Positions 36,193 through 44,113 of a DNA stretch of 64,000 bases are shown piece by piece. The DNA comes from Actinacidiphila rubida (lineage in GTDB: Bacteria > Actinomycetota > Actinomycetes > Streptomycetales > Streptomycetaceae): NCBI RefSeq assembly GCF_900110255.1, contig NZ_FODD01000006.1, positions 237,628-301,627 of the forward strand, read 5' to 3'. The notes beneath the pieces are model-generated. The model was not told the origin of the DNA. It ran no database searches and saw only the letters and a list, made by a program, of their open reading frames with translations. The translations under genes and the position numbers were made by a program. Position 1 is the stretch's first letter, and every line of letters begins with the position of its first letter.

Positions 36193-36906
36193 TCAGGTCA
36201 GCAGGAGCGCGGCCAGGGCGCCGCCAAGGATGAAGGGGCCGAACGGGATCGGGGTCTTGCGGTCGGCGCGCCGCGTCGCGATCAGCGCGAGGCCGAGGAC
36301 CGCGCCGAGGCCGAACCCGAGCATGGTGCCCAGGAAGAGCGTCCCCCAGCCGTACCAGCCGAGTGCGAGGCCCATGGTGGGCGCGAGCTTGACGTCCCCG
36401 AAGCCCAGGCCGGCCGGGTTGACGAAGAACAGCACGAAGTACAGCGCGCCCAGCACGCCGGCGGCCACCAGCGCCCGGGTCCACGAGCCGTCGTGCGCGT
36501 GCAGCAGGGACGCCAGGCCCAGCAGCGCCACCGCGGCGCCGAGCGCCGGCAGGGTGAGGACGTCCGGCAGCCGGAAGACCTTCAGGTCCACCCAGGCCAG
36601 CAGGACGCCGACCGGCACCAGCAGCAGCCAGACCGCCAGTTCGGGATGCGCTCCGACCACGGCCGCCAGTGCCGCGCAGGCCACCGCGGCGGCCGCCGCG
36701 GCCCCGTACCCGGGACCGTAGGCGCGGCCGTTCGCGCACGCGGAGCAGCGCGCCTGTCCCAGCCAGCCGCGCACCGGGTGCCCGGCGGGGCACCGGGAGG
36801 CCCACGGCTGGTCCGCCTCGACCGCCAGCCGGTACGCCGCGCGCGGCAGCAGCAGCCCGCCCGCGGTTCCCCAGACGGCCGCCCCCGCTATCAGATAGAC
36901 ATGCAC
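36193..36906 (-). CDS. Prepilin peptidase (A24 family)
   Basis: This 237-residue polytopic protein has the two catalytic aspartates of type IV prepilin peptidases: one in AWVDLKVFRLPDVL and one in the GxGD box GLGFGDVKLAPTMG. A Cys pair (CSAC near residue 54) is a reduced form of the zinc motif near the N-terminus. It should cleave leader peptides of the Flp pilin and TadE-like pseudopilins encoded at 39.4-45.7 kb. The tad operon itself lacks a peptidase gene, so this nearby copy is the likely processing enzyme. Confidence 0.92.
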   Translation of the reverse strand: MHVYLIAGAAVWGTAGGLLLPRAAYRLAVEADQPWASRCPAGHPVRGWLGQARCSACANGRAYGPGYGAAAAAAVACAALAAVVGAHPELAVWLLLVPVGVLLAWVDLKVFRLPDVLTLPALGAAVALLGLASLLHAHDGSWTRALVAAGVLGALYFVLFFVNPAGLGFGDVKLAPTMGLALGWYGWGTLFLGTMLGFGLGAVLGLALIATRRADRKTPIPFGPFILGGALAALLLT

Positions 36907-36950
36907 CGGGCTGACCGTACAGCAGCGTGCGGGCCCGTACAGGAGGGTGC

Positions 36951-37325
36951 ATGGGCCGGCGGTGGCAGGACGGCGAGGCGACGCTGCGGACCGGATCCGC
37001 GGAGGTGCCGCTGCGGGTCGCCGCGTCGTACCGGGCCCGCACGCGCGGCCTGCTGGGCGCCACCGGCATCCGGGGGGCGCTGCTGCTCACCCCCGCGTCG
37101 AGCGTCCACACCGTGCGGATGCGGTTCGCGATCGACGTGGCGTACCTGGACCGGCGGCTGCGGGTGCTCGCGGTGCGGACGATGCCGCCCGGCCGGATCG
37201 GGCGGCCGCGGCTGCGGGCCCGGCACGTCCTGGAGGCGGAGGCCGGAGCGATGGCGGCGTGGGGCGTGACGCGCGGGGCGGTCCTCGCCGTGGCGGCGCC
37301 GCCGGACGGGCGGCCCGCGGATTGA
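36951..37325 (+). CDS. DUF192 protein
   Basis: This 124-residue protein of the DUF192 family has RAASYRARTRGLLGATGIRG-like sequence, then SVHTVRMRFAIDVAYLDRRLRVL and the end motif VLEAEAGAMAAWGV. Function is unknown; homologues often sit beside tad and secretion genes. Here there is no signal peptide, so it is cytoplasmic. ATG 36951 has AGGAGGGTGC directly upstream; GTG 36927 is less likely. The gene is divergent from the prepilin peptidase. Confidence 0.87.
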   Translation: MGRRWQDGEATLRTGSAEVPLRVAASYRARTRGLLGATGIRGALLLTPASSVHTVRMRFAIDVAYLDRRLRVLAVRTMPPGRIGRPRLRARHVLEAEAGAMAAWGVTRGAVLAVAAPPDGRPAD

Positions 37326-37381
37326 GCGTGGGCCGGCGCCGGCCGGGGCGGACGGGGCGCGTCAGCGGGGAGCGGTGCTCG

Positions 37382-37927
37382 TCACTGCTGCCGGGCCGGG
37401 AACTCGACGCTGTTGACGATCTCCTGGAGCAGCGCCGGGTCGTGGGCGGTGCCGTCGACGGCCCAGGCGCGGATGGTGACCGGGTGTCCCGCCGGGTCCC
37501 GCAACCGGACCTCGACGTGCCCGGCCGGGCGGCCGTCGGGCGTCGCCTGGGCGTAGCTGAGGACCTGGGCGCGGCTGCCGTCGATGGTCAGCGTCTCGCG
37601 GCGGGCGTCGGACGGCAGCCGGCCGGCGCGCGCGGGCACGGCGCCGGCGACGGTCAGGGCCGCGTCGGTCCTGCCGAGGGTGCCGGGCAGCTCGGCGCCG
37701 CCGGCCCGCACCCGCCAGGTCTTGGGGAGCGCGACCGCGACCGAGCCCGTGCGCAGGTAGCGCCAGCCGTCCGGCGAGCCCTGGCCGACGGAGCAGCCGG
37801 TGGCGGCCAGCGCGAGCACGACTCCCCCGGCGGCGCCGGCCCGCGCGGGGCGATGCCCCCACGCGGCAGCTTTCACCTCGTTCGGCCGGTTCGTCCGTAC
37901 TGCACGCATCGCCCGCATTGCCCGCAT
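37382..37927 (-). CDS. Putative lipoprotein
   Basis: This 181-residue protein has a long N-terminal region (MRAMRAMRAVRTNRPNEVKA), a hydrophobic stretch and the lipobox LALAATGC with C45 as lipidation site. The mature part has GSVAVALPKTWRV and ends VNSVEFPARQQ, a pattern seen in small actinobacterial lipoproteins of unknown role. Three in-frame Met codons (37927, 37918, 37909) arise from a short ATGCGGGC repeat, so the exact start is unsure. It lies beyond the terminator of the tad operon. Confidence 0.75.
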   Translation of the reverse strand: MRAMRAMRAVRTNRPNEVKAAAWGHRPARAGAAGGVVLALAATGCSVGQGSPDGWRYLRTGSVAVALPKTWRVRAGGAELPGTLGRTDAALTVAGAVPARAGRLPSDARRETLTIDGSRAQVLSYAQATPDGRPAGHVEVRLRDPAGHPVTIRAWAVDGTAHDPALLQEIVNSVEFPARQQ

Positions 37928-37992
37928 GGGCGCCAATCTACGGCGCGCCCCCGGTCCGGCCCGCGGGAACACCCCCGCCGGAAAAAAGAAAC

Positions 37993-38028
37993 GGGCCGGT
38001 TCGCAGGGGGGGGAGAGCGAACCGGCCC
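37993..38028 (-). terminator. Intrinsic terminator of the tad operon
   Basis: Perfect 12-bp arms (GCGAACCGGCCC and its complement) with a 12-nt purine loop are followed on the minus strand by a T-rich tract (GTTTCTTTTTTC). It lies 48 nt after the OmpA stop. It is the only terminator here with a clear U tract. Confidence 0.88.
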
Positions 38029-38075
38029 GAGGGGGGGAGTTACACCGTACCGCGTCCGGGGGCTCCTTCAGGACG

Positions 38076-38717
38076 TTACGCGGCAGGTGGCGTGAAAGTG
38101 ATCTCGACGCGGCGGTTCTGGCGGCGGCTGGTTTCGGTGGAATTGTCCGCTATGGGGTAGTCCTCGCCGTACCCGCGGACCTGGAATGTGTGGGAACCGT
38201 CACCGAGTGCGCCCAGTTCCCTTGCCAGGACTTTGTACACCGCATCAGCTCTTTGCTTGGACAGCACCTGGCCATGGGCACTGCTGCCCAGATTGTCGGT
38301 GAACCCGAAGACACGGATGGGTGAGGTGACGTGTCGCGCCTTGATGTCGGCCGCGATCGCCTGCAGCCGGGACGTGGCGTCCGGCGACAGCGTCGCGCTG
38401 TCGCGGGGGAACAGCACCTCCGCCTGGAGGGCGTAGGTGACGGTGGAGTTGGAGGTCTCCTGCCGCTGTTCGGGCTGGCTGGCCGCGACCGAGGACCGGT
38501 CGCTGACCGACACGATGTCCAGCACCTTGGGCGGGGCGAGCGTGGCACCCTCCGGAAGGCGCAGGTCCGGCGACCTGGGATCGATCGGCACCGGCGCCGA
38601 CGGCGACGGCTCCCCCGCGCTCGGCGGGGGGTTGGAGTCCGCGAGGGCGGCGGGTGCCGCGAGCGTGGCGGCGCCGGTCGTCAGCAGGACGACCAGCACG
38701 GCGGCGGCGGGCCTCAT
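38076..38717 (-). CDS. OmpA-family secreted protein
   Basis: This 213-residue exported protein has a signal peptide (about 1-26, ending AALADS), a Pro/Ser linker and a C-terminal OmpA domain (about 95-212: LFPRDSATLSPDATSRL, then GFTDNLGSSAHGQVLSKQRA, VRGYGEDYPIADN, NRRVEITF). OmpA-like domains bind peptidoglycan. Lying last in the tad operon, it may anchor the pilus machinery to the wall. It starts 7 nt after the upstream lipoprotein stop. Confidence 0.9.
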   Translation of the reverse strand: MRPAAAVLVVLLTTGAATLAAPAALADSNPPPSAGEPSPSAPVPIDPRSPDLRLPEGATLAPPKVLDIVSVSDRSSVAASQPEQRQETSNSTVTYALQAEVLFPRDSATLSPDATSRLQAIAADIKARHVTSPIRVFGFTDNLGSSAHGQVLSKQRADAVYKVLARELGALGDGSHTFQVRGYGEDYPIADNSTETSRRQNRRVEITFTPPAA

Positions 38718-38724
38718 CGCGGCC

Positions 38725-39321
38725 TCACCCCTTCCCGTCCGAGATCGTGATCTTGGCCGGCGGCATCGTCGGCAGGTCGAACTCCACCTCGGTGGTGGCC
38801 GCGGGCGGCGACGGGAACTGGGCGAAGAAGGGGCGGGTCTCCTTGGGCTGGATGCCGATCAGGCCCATGGTGCACAGGCACCGCCCGTCGGTGTCCCGCA
38901 GCACGTAGTACCGCTTCTTGCCGGCCTCGTCGACGAGGACCGCGCCGGCGACGGAGGGGCCGGAGCGGACCAGCGCGGTCTCCTGGCCGCGCCAGGCCAC
39001 CGCGTCGAAGCTCGACGAGCCGTTGTTGGTGATCGAGCCCTGGACGGTGACGAAGCCGCCCTGGTCGCGCTCCGCCGAACTGATCGTCACCATCACGTCG
39101 CCCGCGCCCTTGAGCTGGGCCAGCACCTGGGTCGGCGTGTCCGAGGGCGACGGCGTGCCCGAGCCGGCGCTCTGCGTCCGCTGCCCGGTGGCGGACGCGG
39201 ACGGCTTCGCGTCGTCCTTCGCACCCCCTCCGCCGCCGCCTCCGCACCCCGCGACCGCCAGCGCGACCCCGGCGGTGAACGCCAGGCCGGCCGCGGCCCT
39301 TCTCGTGCGTCCCATCCCCAT
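38725..39321 (-). CDS. Putative lipoprotein of the tad operon
   Basis: This 198-residue protein has signal sequence [20 protein letters not shown] and lipobox LAVAGC with C26, followed by a Gly run and a Ser/Thr linker. The mature domain (VTVQGSITNNGSSSFDAVAW, GRCLCTMGLIGIQP) looks like a beta-sandwich. A CLC pair may form a disulfide. No family is recognised, but its place between the TadG-like and OmpA genes suggests a role in pilus assembly or anchoring. ATG 39321 is preferred; the frame extends 12 codons upstream. Confidence 0.78.
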   Translation of the reverse strand: MGMGRTRRAAAGLAFTAGVALAVAGCGGGGGGGAKDDAKPSASATGQRTQSAGSGTPSPSDTPTQVLAQLKGAGDVMVTISSAERDQGGFVTVQGSITNNGSSSFDAVAWRGQETALVRSGPSVAGAVLVDEAGKKRYYVLRDTDGRCLCTMGLIGIQPKETRPFFAQFPSPPAATTEVEFDLPTMPPAKITISDGKG

Positions 39322-39381
39322 GCCTCCCCGTTCCCTCGCCACTCGTACCGTTCTCACTGCCTGCTCACCGGCTCCCCGTCC

Positions 39382-39960
39382 TCACCGGCTCAGATGGACG
39401 GAGTAGAACGAGGACAGGTCGAGCACGAAGTCCGGCGCGGTGGGGTCCACCGCCAACGGCCCGTTGTCGCAGGTGAAGTTGACGGTCCTGCCACTCACGT
39501 CCCCGACACCGCACCGGGCCTGGACCACCGCGGTGGCCGTCGCCCGCGCATGGATGTCCTCCGTGCCCTTGACCACGCTCTTCCCCACCGAGCGGTCGCT
39601 GACGACCCCGACGGTGTAGCCGGGCGGGTCCTGCACCGCGGTGCAACCCCCTTGCACCGTGGCGTCGTTCCGCGCGGCGTAGTCGGCCGCCGCGCCGCAC
39701 GGGTCACCGGGACCCGCGGGATGTGCCAGCAGGTCACGCAGCGCCGTGTCGTCCCCGGCCAGCAGCGCGGCCAGGAACGCGTCGTGCACGCCGTCGCGTT
39801 CCGCCCGGGCGGCCGCCAGGGCGGCGGAGTCCGCCGCGGTCTGCGCGCTCGCCCGCGCCACCGACGCCTGCCCCACCGCGAAGTAGGCGAACGCCAGGAA
39901 GAACAGCGCCGCCATCACGACGACGTAGATCCCGATCGTCTGCCCGCGGTCGTCCCGCAC
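39382..39960 (-). CDS. TadG/TadE-like pilus assembly protein
   Basis: This 192-residue protein starts VRDDRGQTIGIYVVVMAALF, a prepilin-like N-terminus with a cytoplasmic DRGQ leader and a hydrophobic helix. It continues QTAADSAALAAARAE, the signature of TadG-type Flp-associated proteins. The rest is extracytoplasmic with four Cys (DPCGAAAD, QGGCTAV, QARCGVG, NFTCDNG), probably two disulfides. GTG 39960 begins 9 nt after the pilin stop. It likely helps form or cap Flp pili. Confidence 0.8.
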   Translation of the reverse strand: MRDDRGQTIGIYVVVMAALFFLAFAYFAVGQASVARASAQTAADSAALAAARAERDGVHDAFLAALLAGDDTALRDLLAHPAGPGDPCGAAADYAARNDATVQGGCTAVQDPPGYTVGVVSDRSVGKSVVKGTEDIHARATATAVVQARCGVGDVSGRTVNFTCDNGPLAVDPTAPDFVLDLSSFYSVHLSR

Positions 39961-39968
39961 GGCCGCGA

Positions 39969-40178
39969 TCAGCCCCCGGCGATGGCCTTGATCTTGTCCA
40001 GGATCGCGCTCAGGATCGTGTCGCCGATGCTCGTCGTCCCGGCGAGAACGCCGATGATCACCACGATCACCACGGCGATCCCGAGGTACTCGATCGACGT
40101 CTGTCCCGCGTCGCGGCGGCGCGTCGCCATCGCCACGTGGAGACGAAGTGCCCACCTTTTCATCACTGTTCGCCCCAT
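39969..40178 (-). CDS. Flp-type pilin
   Basis: This 69-residue pilin has a basic leader and the processing region RRRDAGQTSIEYLGIAVVIV, with Glu at the typical +5 position of pilins, followed by one hydrophobic helix and a short tail AILDKIKAIAGG. It should be cleaved by the prepilin peptidase and polymerised into a thin fibre. ATG 40178 is chosen because AGGAG lies 8 nt upstream; ATGs at 40202 and 40163 are alternatives. It follows tadC in the same orientation. Confidence 0.85.
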   Translation of the reverse strand: MGRTVMKRWALRLHVAMATRRRDAGQTSIEYLGIAVVIVVIIGVLAGTTSIGDTILSAILDKIKAIAGG

Positions 40179-40298
40179 CCCTGGTTCTCCTGAGGTCAGC
40201 ATGACGGTTGATCACGATCTGTGGCACCCCCGTCACGGATTCACCTCCCCCACCGTGACGGGTCTCACCCGTCGAAGCGGAAGCGGTCGGCGGGGGCA

Positions 40299-41198
40299 TC
40301 AGCCGCCCCCGAAGAGGTCGCCGAAGTGGATCTGGCTGCCGATCACCGTGCCGGCGATCAGCAGGATCATGGTCGCGGGCACCAGCAGGACGGTGACGAC
40401 GACGGTCGCCCGGGGGACCATGCGGGCCGCGCGGCGGCGGGCGTTCTGGGCCTCGGTGCGGCGCATGTCCGCGGCGATCTGCAGCAGGGTGCGGGCGATC
40501 GGGGTGCCGAGTTCCTCGCCCTGCTGGAGGGCGGTGACGAACTGGCTCACCTGTTCGCTGCGGTTGCGCCGGCGCAGCTGGTCGAAGGCGTCGCGGCGGC
40601 TGACGCCGACGTCGAGCTGACGCAGCGCGATCCTGATCTCGTCCGACCAGGGGCCCTGGTACACGGAGTTGACGCGTTCCAGGGCCTGGCGGAAGCCGAG
40701 GCCCGCGCTGACCACGACGGCCAGCACGTCGAGGAAGTCCGGCAGGGTGCGCTCGATGTCGTCGCGGCGGCGCCGCACCGCCAGCCAGATGCCGAGGTCG
40801 GCCCACCACCAGGCGTAGCCGACCAGCAGCAGCGCCAGCAGCCACTGGGAGCGGGTGACCAGCAGCAGCGCGGCGAATCCGCCGAGCGCGCCGTAGACGG
40901 CGCGGCGCGCCGCGTAGCGCTCGACGGTCAGGCCGTAGGGGTGGCCGGCGTGCTCGATCCTGGCGCGCATCCTCGCCACCCGGGCCGGGCCCATCATCCG
41001 CAGCACCGCGGGCGACCAGCGCATGCCGAGCCGGTCGACGGCGTTGCCGGTGCGGGTGGTCCTGGTGCTGCCGACCTCCAGCGCGAGCCGCAGGTCGTCC
41101 GGCAGCTCGGCCTCGGAGCGCATCATGCCGACCGCCTGGACCACGCCGGCGACGCACAGCGCCACGGCCAGCGCGAGGCCGATCCCGACCACGGCCAT
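40299..41198 (-). CDS. TadC-like membrane platform protein (T2SSF)
   Basis: This 299-residue type II secretion F-domain protein has N-terminal and central helices, the cytoplasmic four-helix bundle with TLPDFLDVLAVVVSAGLGFR and EELGTPIARTLLQIAADMRR, and a C-terminal helix (VVVTVLLVPATMILLIAGTV). With TadB it forms the inner-membrane platform that couples TadA ATP hydrolysis to pilus extrusion. ATG 41198 has only a weak ribosome site. It is separated from tadB by 130 nt containing a GTCGTCGCC repeat. Confidence 0.92.
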   Translation of the reverse strand: MAVVGIGLALAVALCVAGVVQAVGMMRSEAELPDDLRLALEVGSTRTTRTGNAVDRLGMRWSPAVLRMMGPARVARMRARIEHAGHPYGLTVERYAARRAVYGALGGFAALLLVTRSQWLLALLLVGYAWWWADLGIWLAVRRRRDDIERTLPDFLDVLAVVVSAGLGFRQALERVNSVYQGPWSDEIRIALRQLDVGVSRRDAFDQLRRRNRSEQVSQFVTALQQGEELGTPIARTLLQIAADMRRTEAQNARRRAARMVPRATVVVTVLLVPATMILLIAGTVIGSQIHFGDLFGGG

Positions 41199-41328
41199 CA
41201 GATCCGCCTTCCCCGCGTCGTCCCCGCGGCGGCTCTCCGCGCCGCCGCGGCCGTGACGGCCACCGCCGCCGTCCTCGTCATCGCCGTCGTCGCCATCGCC
41301 GTCGTCGCCGTCGTCATCCGCGGCGCCC
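41199..41328. repeat. Spacer with GTCGTCGCC/ATCGCC repeats between tadB and tadC
   Basis: This is the only sizeable gap between the core tad genes. At 41279-41318 the trinucleotide-like units CATCGCCGTCGTCGC repeat. I see no ORF with coding bias. It may be a decayed gene end or a spacer that changes expression of the downstream genes. Confidence 0.5.
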
Positions 41329-42318
41329 TCACACGTCGATCCGGGACATGCGGCGGATCAGCGCGAAGCCGATGACGTACAGCACCAGCGAGATCAGCAC
41401 GCAGACGCGGCCGACGTTCGAGCCGGTCATGGCGCTGAGCGAGCCGGGCATGATGCGGTCGATCAGCAGCAGCGAGCCCAGGCCGATCACCGGCACGGCG
41501 TAGGCGGTGACGGTGATCTGGGACATCTGGGTGCGGACCTCGCGGCGGGTCTCCTTGCGCTCCTCCAGGGTGACGGTGAGGTTGCGCAGCGACTCCACGA
41601 CCGAGCCGCCGGCCCGGCTGGACAGCACGAGGGTGGACACCAGCACGATCAACTCGCGGCTGGGCAGGCGCTGCTGGAGTTCGGCGAGGGCGTCCTCGAC
41701 GGAGTGGCCGAGGGCCATCGCGTCGGACACCTGCTTCAGTTCCTCGCCCGCGGGGGCGTCCAGTTCGTCGGCGGCCAGCGAGACGGCGGTGCGCAGCGCC
41801 AGACCGGCCTGGGTGGCGTTGGCCAGCACGCGGGCGAGGTCCGGGAGCTGGGCGATGAAGCGTTCGGTGCGGATCCGGCGCCGCCACTCCAGGAACGAGT
41901 AGCCGGCCCAGGCGGCCATCAGCGCGGCGAACGGCCCGAAGAACGGGGCGAGGACGAGCGCGGCGGCCAGCCAGGCACCGGCCACCAGGCCGGCCACCGC
42001 CGCGGTGAACTGCCCGGGGGTCATGGTCGTGCCGGTCGCGGCGAGCCGGCCGGCCAGCCGCCGGCCCCACGCGTACCCGCGCACCCTGCGGTCGAGTGCG
42101 GCGAACGACGGCTGGTGGCCGCCGCTCCCCTGCCCGTCGGCACCGGCCAGCCGCTCGACGAGCGCCGCCCGGTCCGCCCTGCCACCGCGCCAGGCGTGCA
42201 GCCCCCACACGCCGAGCACCAGCGCGACGGTGCTCAGCAGCACGACGAGCAGCGGGTACGGGCCGGAGGCGAACGCCGGCGCGGCCAGCGGCACGCCGGG
42301 GGTGTCTGGCGGGATCAT
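41329..42318 (-). CDS. tadB: TadB-like membrane platform protein (T2SSF)
   Basis: This 329-residue protein has an N-terminal helix (YPLLVVLLSTVALVLGVWGL), a central helix pair and the F-domain motif QLPDLARVLANATQAGLALR. Next come SRAGGSVVESLRNLTVTLEER and a last helix pair ending YVIGFALIRRMSRIDV. It pairs with TadC as the inner-membrane platform of the Tad pilus. ATG 42318 overlaps the tadA stop (ATGA), so the two are translationally coupled. Confidence 0.93.
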   Translation of the reverse strand: MIPPDTPGVPLAAPAFASGPYPLLVVLLSTVALVLGVWGLHAWRGGRADRAALVERLAGADGQGSGGHQPSFAALDRRVRGYAWGRRLAGRLAATGTTMTPGQFTAAVAGLVAGAWLAAALVLAPFFGPFAALMAAWAGYSFLEWRRRIRTERFIAQLPDLARVLANATQAGLALRTAVSLAADELDAPAGEELKQVSDAMALGHSVEDALAELQQRLPSRELIVLVSTLVLSSRAGGSVVESLRNLTVTLEERKETRREVRTQMSQITVTAYAVPVIGLGSLLLIDRIMPGSLSAMTGSNVGRVCVLISLVLYVIGFALIRRMSRIDV

Positions 42319-43649
42319 GTGGCCTCCCGGCTGTCGAGTTCGAGTTCGGTGGCGCCGACGCCGAACGCGGCGGGCACGTGCTCACCCGCCAGGTAGAGGC
42401 GTTCGCCGATCTCCCGCGGCACCGGCCGGTGTTCGTACCAGCCGCGGACGATGCGGTCGACGCCGAGCGGTTCGGCGCGGAAGCGGGTGGCGGTGGTGAG
42501 CCGGAACACGTCCCGGCCGCGGGAGGAGAGCACCGCGATCTCGGCGATCCTGCGGGTGCCGTCGAGGTGCCGGTGGAGCTGGACGATCACGTCCACCGCG
42601 GAGTTGATCTGGTCGCGCAGCGCCTCGAAGGGGACCTTGACCTCGCTCATCGAGGCGAGGGTCTGGAGCCGGAGCACCGCGTCCTCCGCGGAGTTGGCGT
42701 GCACGGTGGCCAGCGACCCGTCGTGGCCGGTGGACATCGCCTGCAGCATGTCGAGGGTCTCGCCGCCGCGGACCTCGCCGACGATGATCCGGTCGGGTCG
42801 CATCCGCAGCGAGTTGCGGACCAGGTCGCGGATGGTGATCCGGCCCTCGCCCTCGACGTTCGGCGGGCGGGACTCCAGGCGGATCACGTGCTCCTGCTGG
42901 AGCTGGAGTTCGGCGGCGTCCTCGACGGTGATGATCCGCTCGCCGCCGGGGATCAGCCCGGACAGCGCGTTGAGCAGTGTGGTCTTGCCCGAGCCGGTGC
43001 CCCCGCTGACGATGATGTTGCACTTGGCGCGGACGAACGAGGACAGCAGCATGAGCATGTGCTCGTCGAGCGTGCCGAGTCCGATGAGCTCCTGCAGCGT
43101 GTAGGTGCGCGGGAAGCGGCGGATGGTCAGGGTGGGGCCGGTCAGGGACAGCGGCGGGATGATCACGTTGACGCGCTCGCCGGACGGCAGGCGGGCGTCG
43201 ACCATCGGATTCGACTCGTCCACGCGGCGGTTGACGGTGGAGACGATGCGCTCGATGGTCTGCAGCAGTTGCTCGGCGGAGGAGAAGCGGGCCGCGACGG
43301 GCTCGACCCGGCCGCCGCGCTCGACGTAGATGCGGTCGGGCCCGTTGACCATGATCTCGGTGATCGACGGGTCCTCCAGGAGCGGTTCGAGGATGCCCAG
43401 GCCGAGTGCCTCGTCGACCACCCGGCGGATCAGGCCGGCGCGTTCGGTGGTGGAGAGCACCGGGCCCTCGCGGCTGATGATGTGGCCGAGGACGCGTTCC
43501 AGCCGGGCGCGGCGCTCGGCCGCGGCCAGCGCGGACATCTCGGCGAGGTCGATCTCCTGGAGGAGCTTGGCCCGGTAGACGCCCACGAGATGGCTCTCCT
43601 GGGTCTGCGGGGTCGCCTCCTCGGTGGTGAGGCGTGCGCGGAGACTCAC
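42315..43649 (-). CDS. tadA: CpaF/TadA pilus assembly ATPase
   Basis: This 444-residue secretion ATPase of the GspE/TadA family has a helical N-terminus, then EIMVNGPDRIYVERGGR, SNPMVDARLPSGERVN, Walker A SGGTGSGKTTLLNAL, Asp box IITVEDAAELQLQQEHVIRL and Walker B/His box MRPDRIIVGEVRGGE with TGHDGSLATVHAN. It powers pilus extension as a hexamer in the cytoplasm. GTG 43649 overlaps the upstream stop (GTGA). The same frame is open much further upstream but without coding character. Confidence 0.96.
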   Translation of the reverse strand: MSLRARLTTEEATPQTQESHLVGVYRAKLLQEIDLAEMSALAAAERRARLERVLGHIISREGPVLSTTERAGLIRRVVDEALGLGILEPLLEDPSITEIMVNGPDRIYVERGGRVEPVAARFSSAEQLLQTIERIVSTVNRRVDESNPMVDARLPSGERVNVIIPPLSLTGPTLTIRRFPRTYTLQELIGLGTLDEHMLMLLSSFVRAKCNIIVSGGTGSGKTTLLNALSGLIPGGERIITVEDAAELQLQQEHVIRLESRPPNVEGEGRITIRDLVRNSLRMRPDRIIVGEVRGGETLDMLQAMSTGHDGSLATVHANSAEDAVLRLQTLASMSEVKVPFEALRDQINSAVDVIVQLHRHLDGTRRIAEIAVLSSRGRDVFRLTTATRFRAEPLGVDRIVRGWYEHRPVPREIGERLYLAGEHVPAAFGVGATELELDSREAT

Positions 43650-44113
43650 GGCGTCGTGTCCTCCTTCGGCATCGTGGCGGACCGGTGGACCGGCCCGAAG
43701 ATCGAGAGGCCCGGGATGACGGACGGCACATCGACGGTGGCGGTCGCCGTGACGGCGTTCGCGTCGGCGGCGCCGGGGAAGCTGATGCGCGGGTCGACCC
43801 AGCCGCTCACCGCGTTCCGCCCGGCCTGGGCGGGGTCGCCGTGCGGGGACGGCTCGGAGGCGGTCCGCGCGGCGGTGCGGGCCGCGGTGCCGGCCTGCTC
43901 GGCGCAGTAGGCGGCCAGGCCGAGCTGGATGCCGGCGAGCGCCACGAGCAGCAGGAACGGCAGCATGCCGAGGTACTCGAGCGAGGCCACGCCGCGGTCG
44001 CCGCGCGTCCGGGCGCGCGGGCGCCGGGTACGCGGGCGCCGGGTGCCCGAGGTCCCGGCGCGCGGGAGCCGGGCGCGGATCGCGCCCCGCCGCCGCGCCG
44101 CGGGCGTGGTCAC
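43646..44113 (-). CDS. TadE-like pseudopilin
   Basis: This 155-residue protein has a very basic leader (RRRGAIRARLPRAG, RRPRTRRPRARTRGDRG) and the TadE start GVASLEYLGMLPFLLLVALA, followed by one helix and an exported domain. The leader is unusually long for a pilin-like protein. Glu after the leader fits cleavage by the prepilin peptidase. GTG 44113 overlaps the stop of the CpaE-TadE fusion gene by 4 nt, and its own stop overlaps tadA. Confidence 0.85.
   Translation of the reverse strand: MTTPAARRRGAIRARLPRAGTSGTRRPRTRRPRARTRGDRGVASLEYLGMLPFLLLVALAGIQLGLAAYCAEQAGTAARTAARTASEPSPHGDPAQAGRNAVSGWVDPRISFPGAADANAVTATATVDVPSVIPGLSIFGPVHRSATMPKEDTTP

Noticed and set aside
39961..41157. Upstream extension of the TadG-like frame
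   Set aside because: It overlaps the pilin and tadC genes antisense or out of frame, with Arg/Ala/Gly-rich content unlike a real protein.
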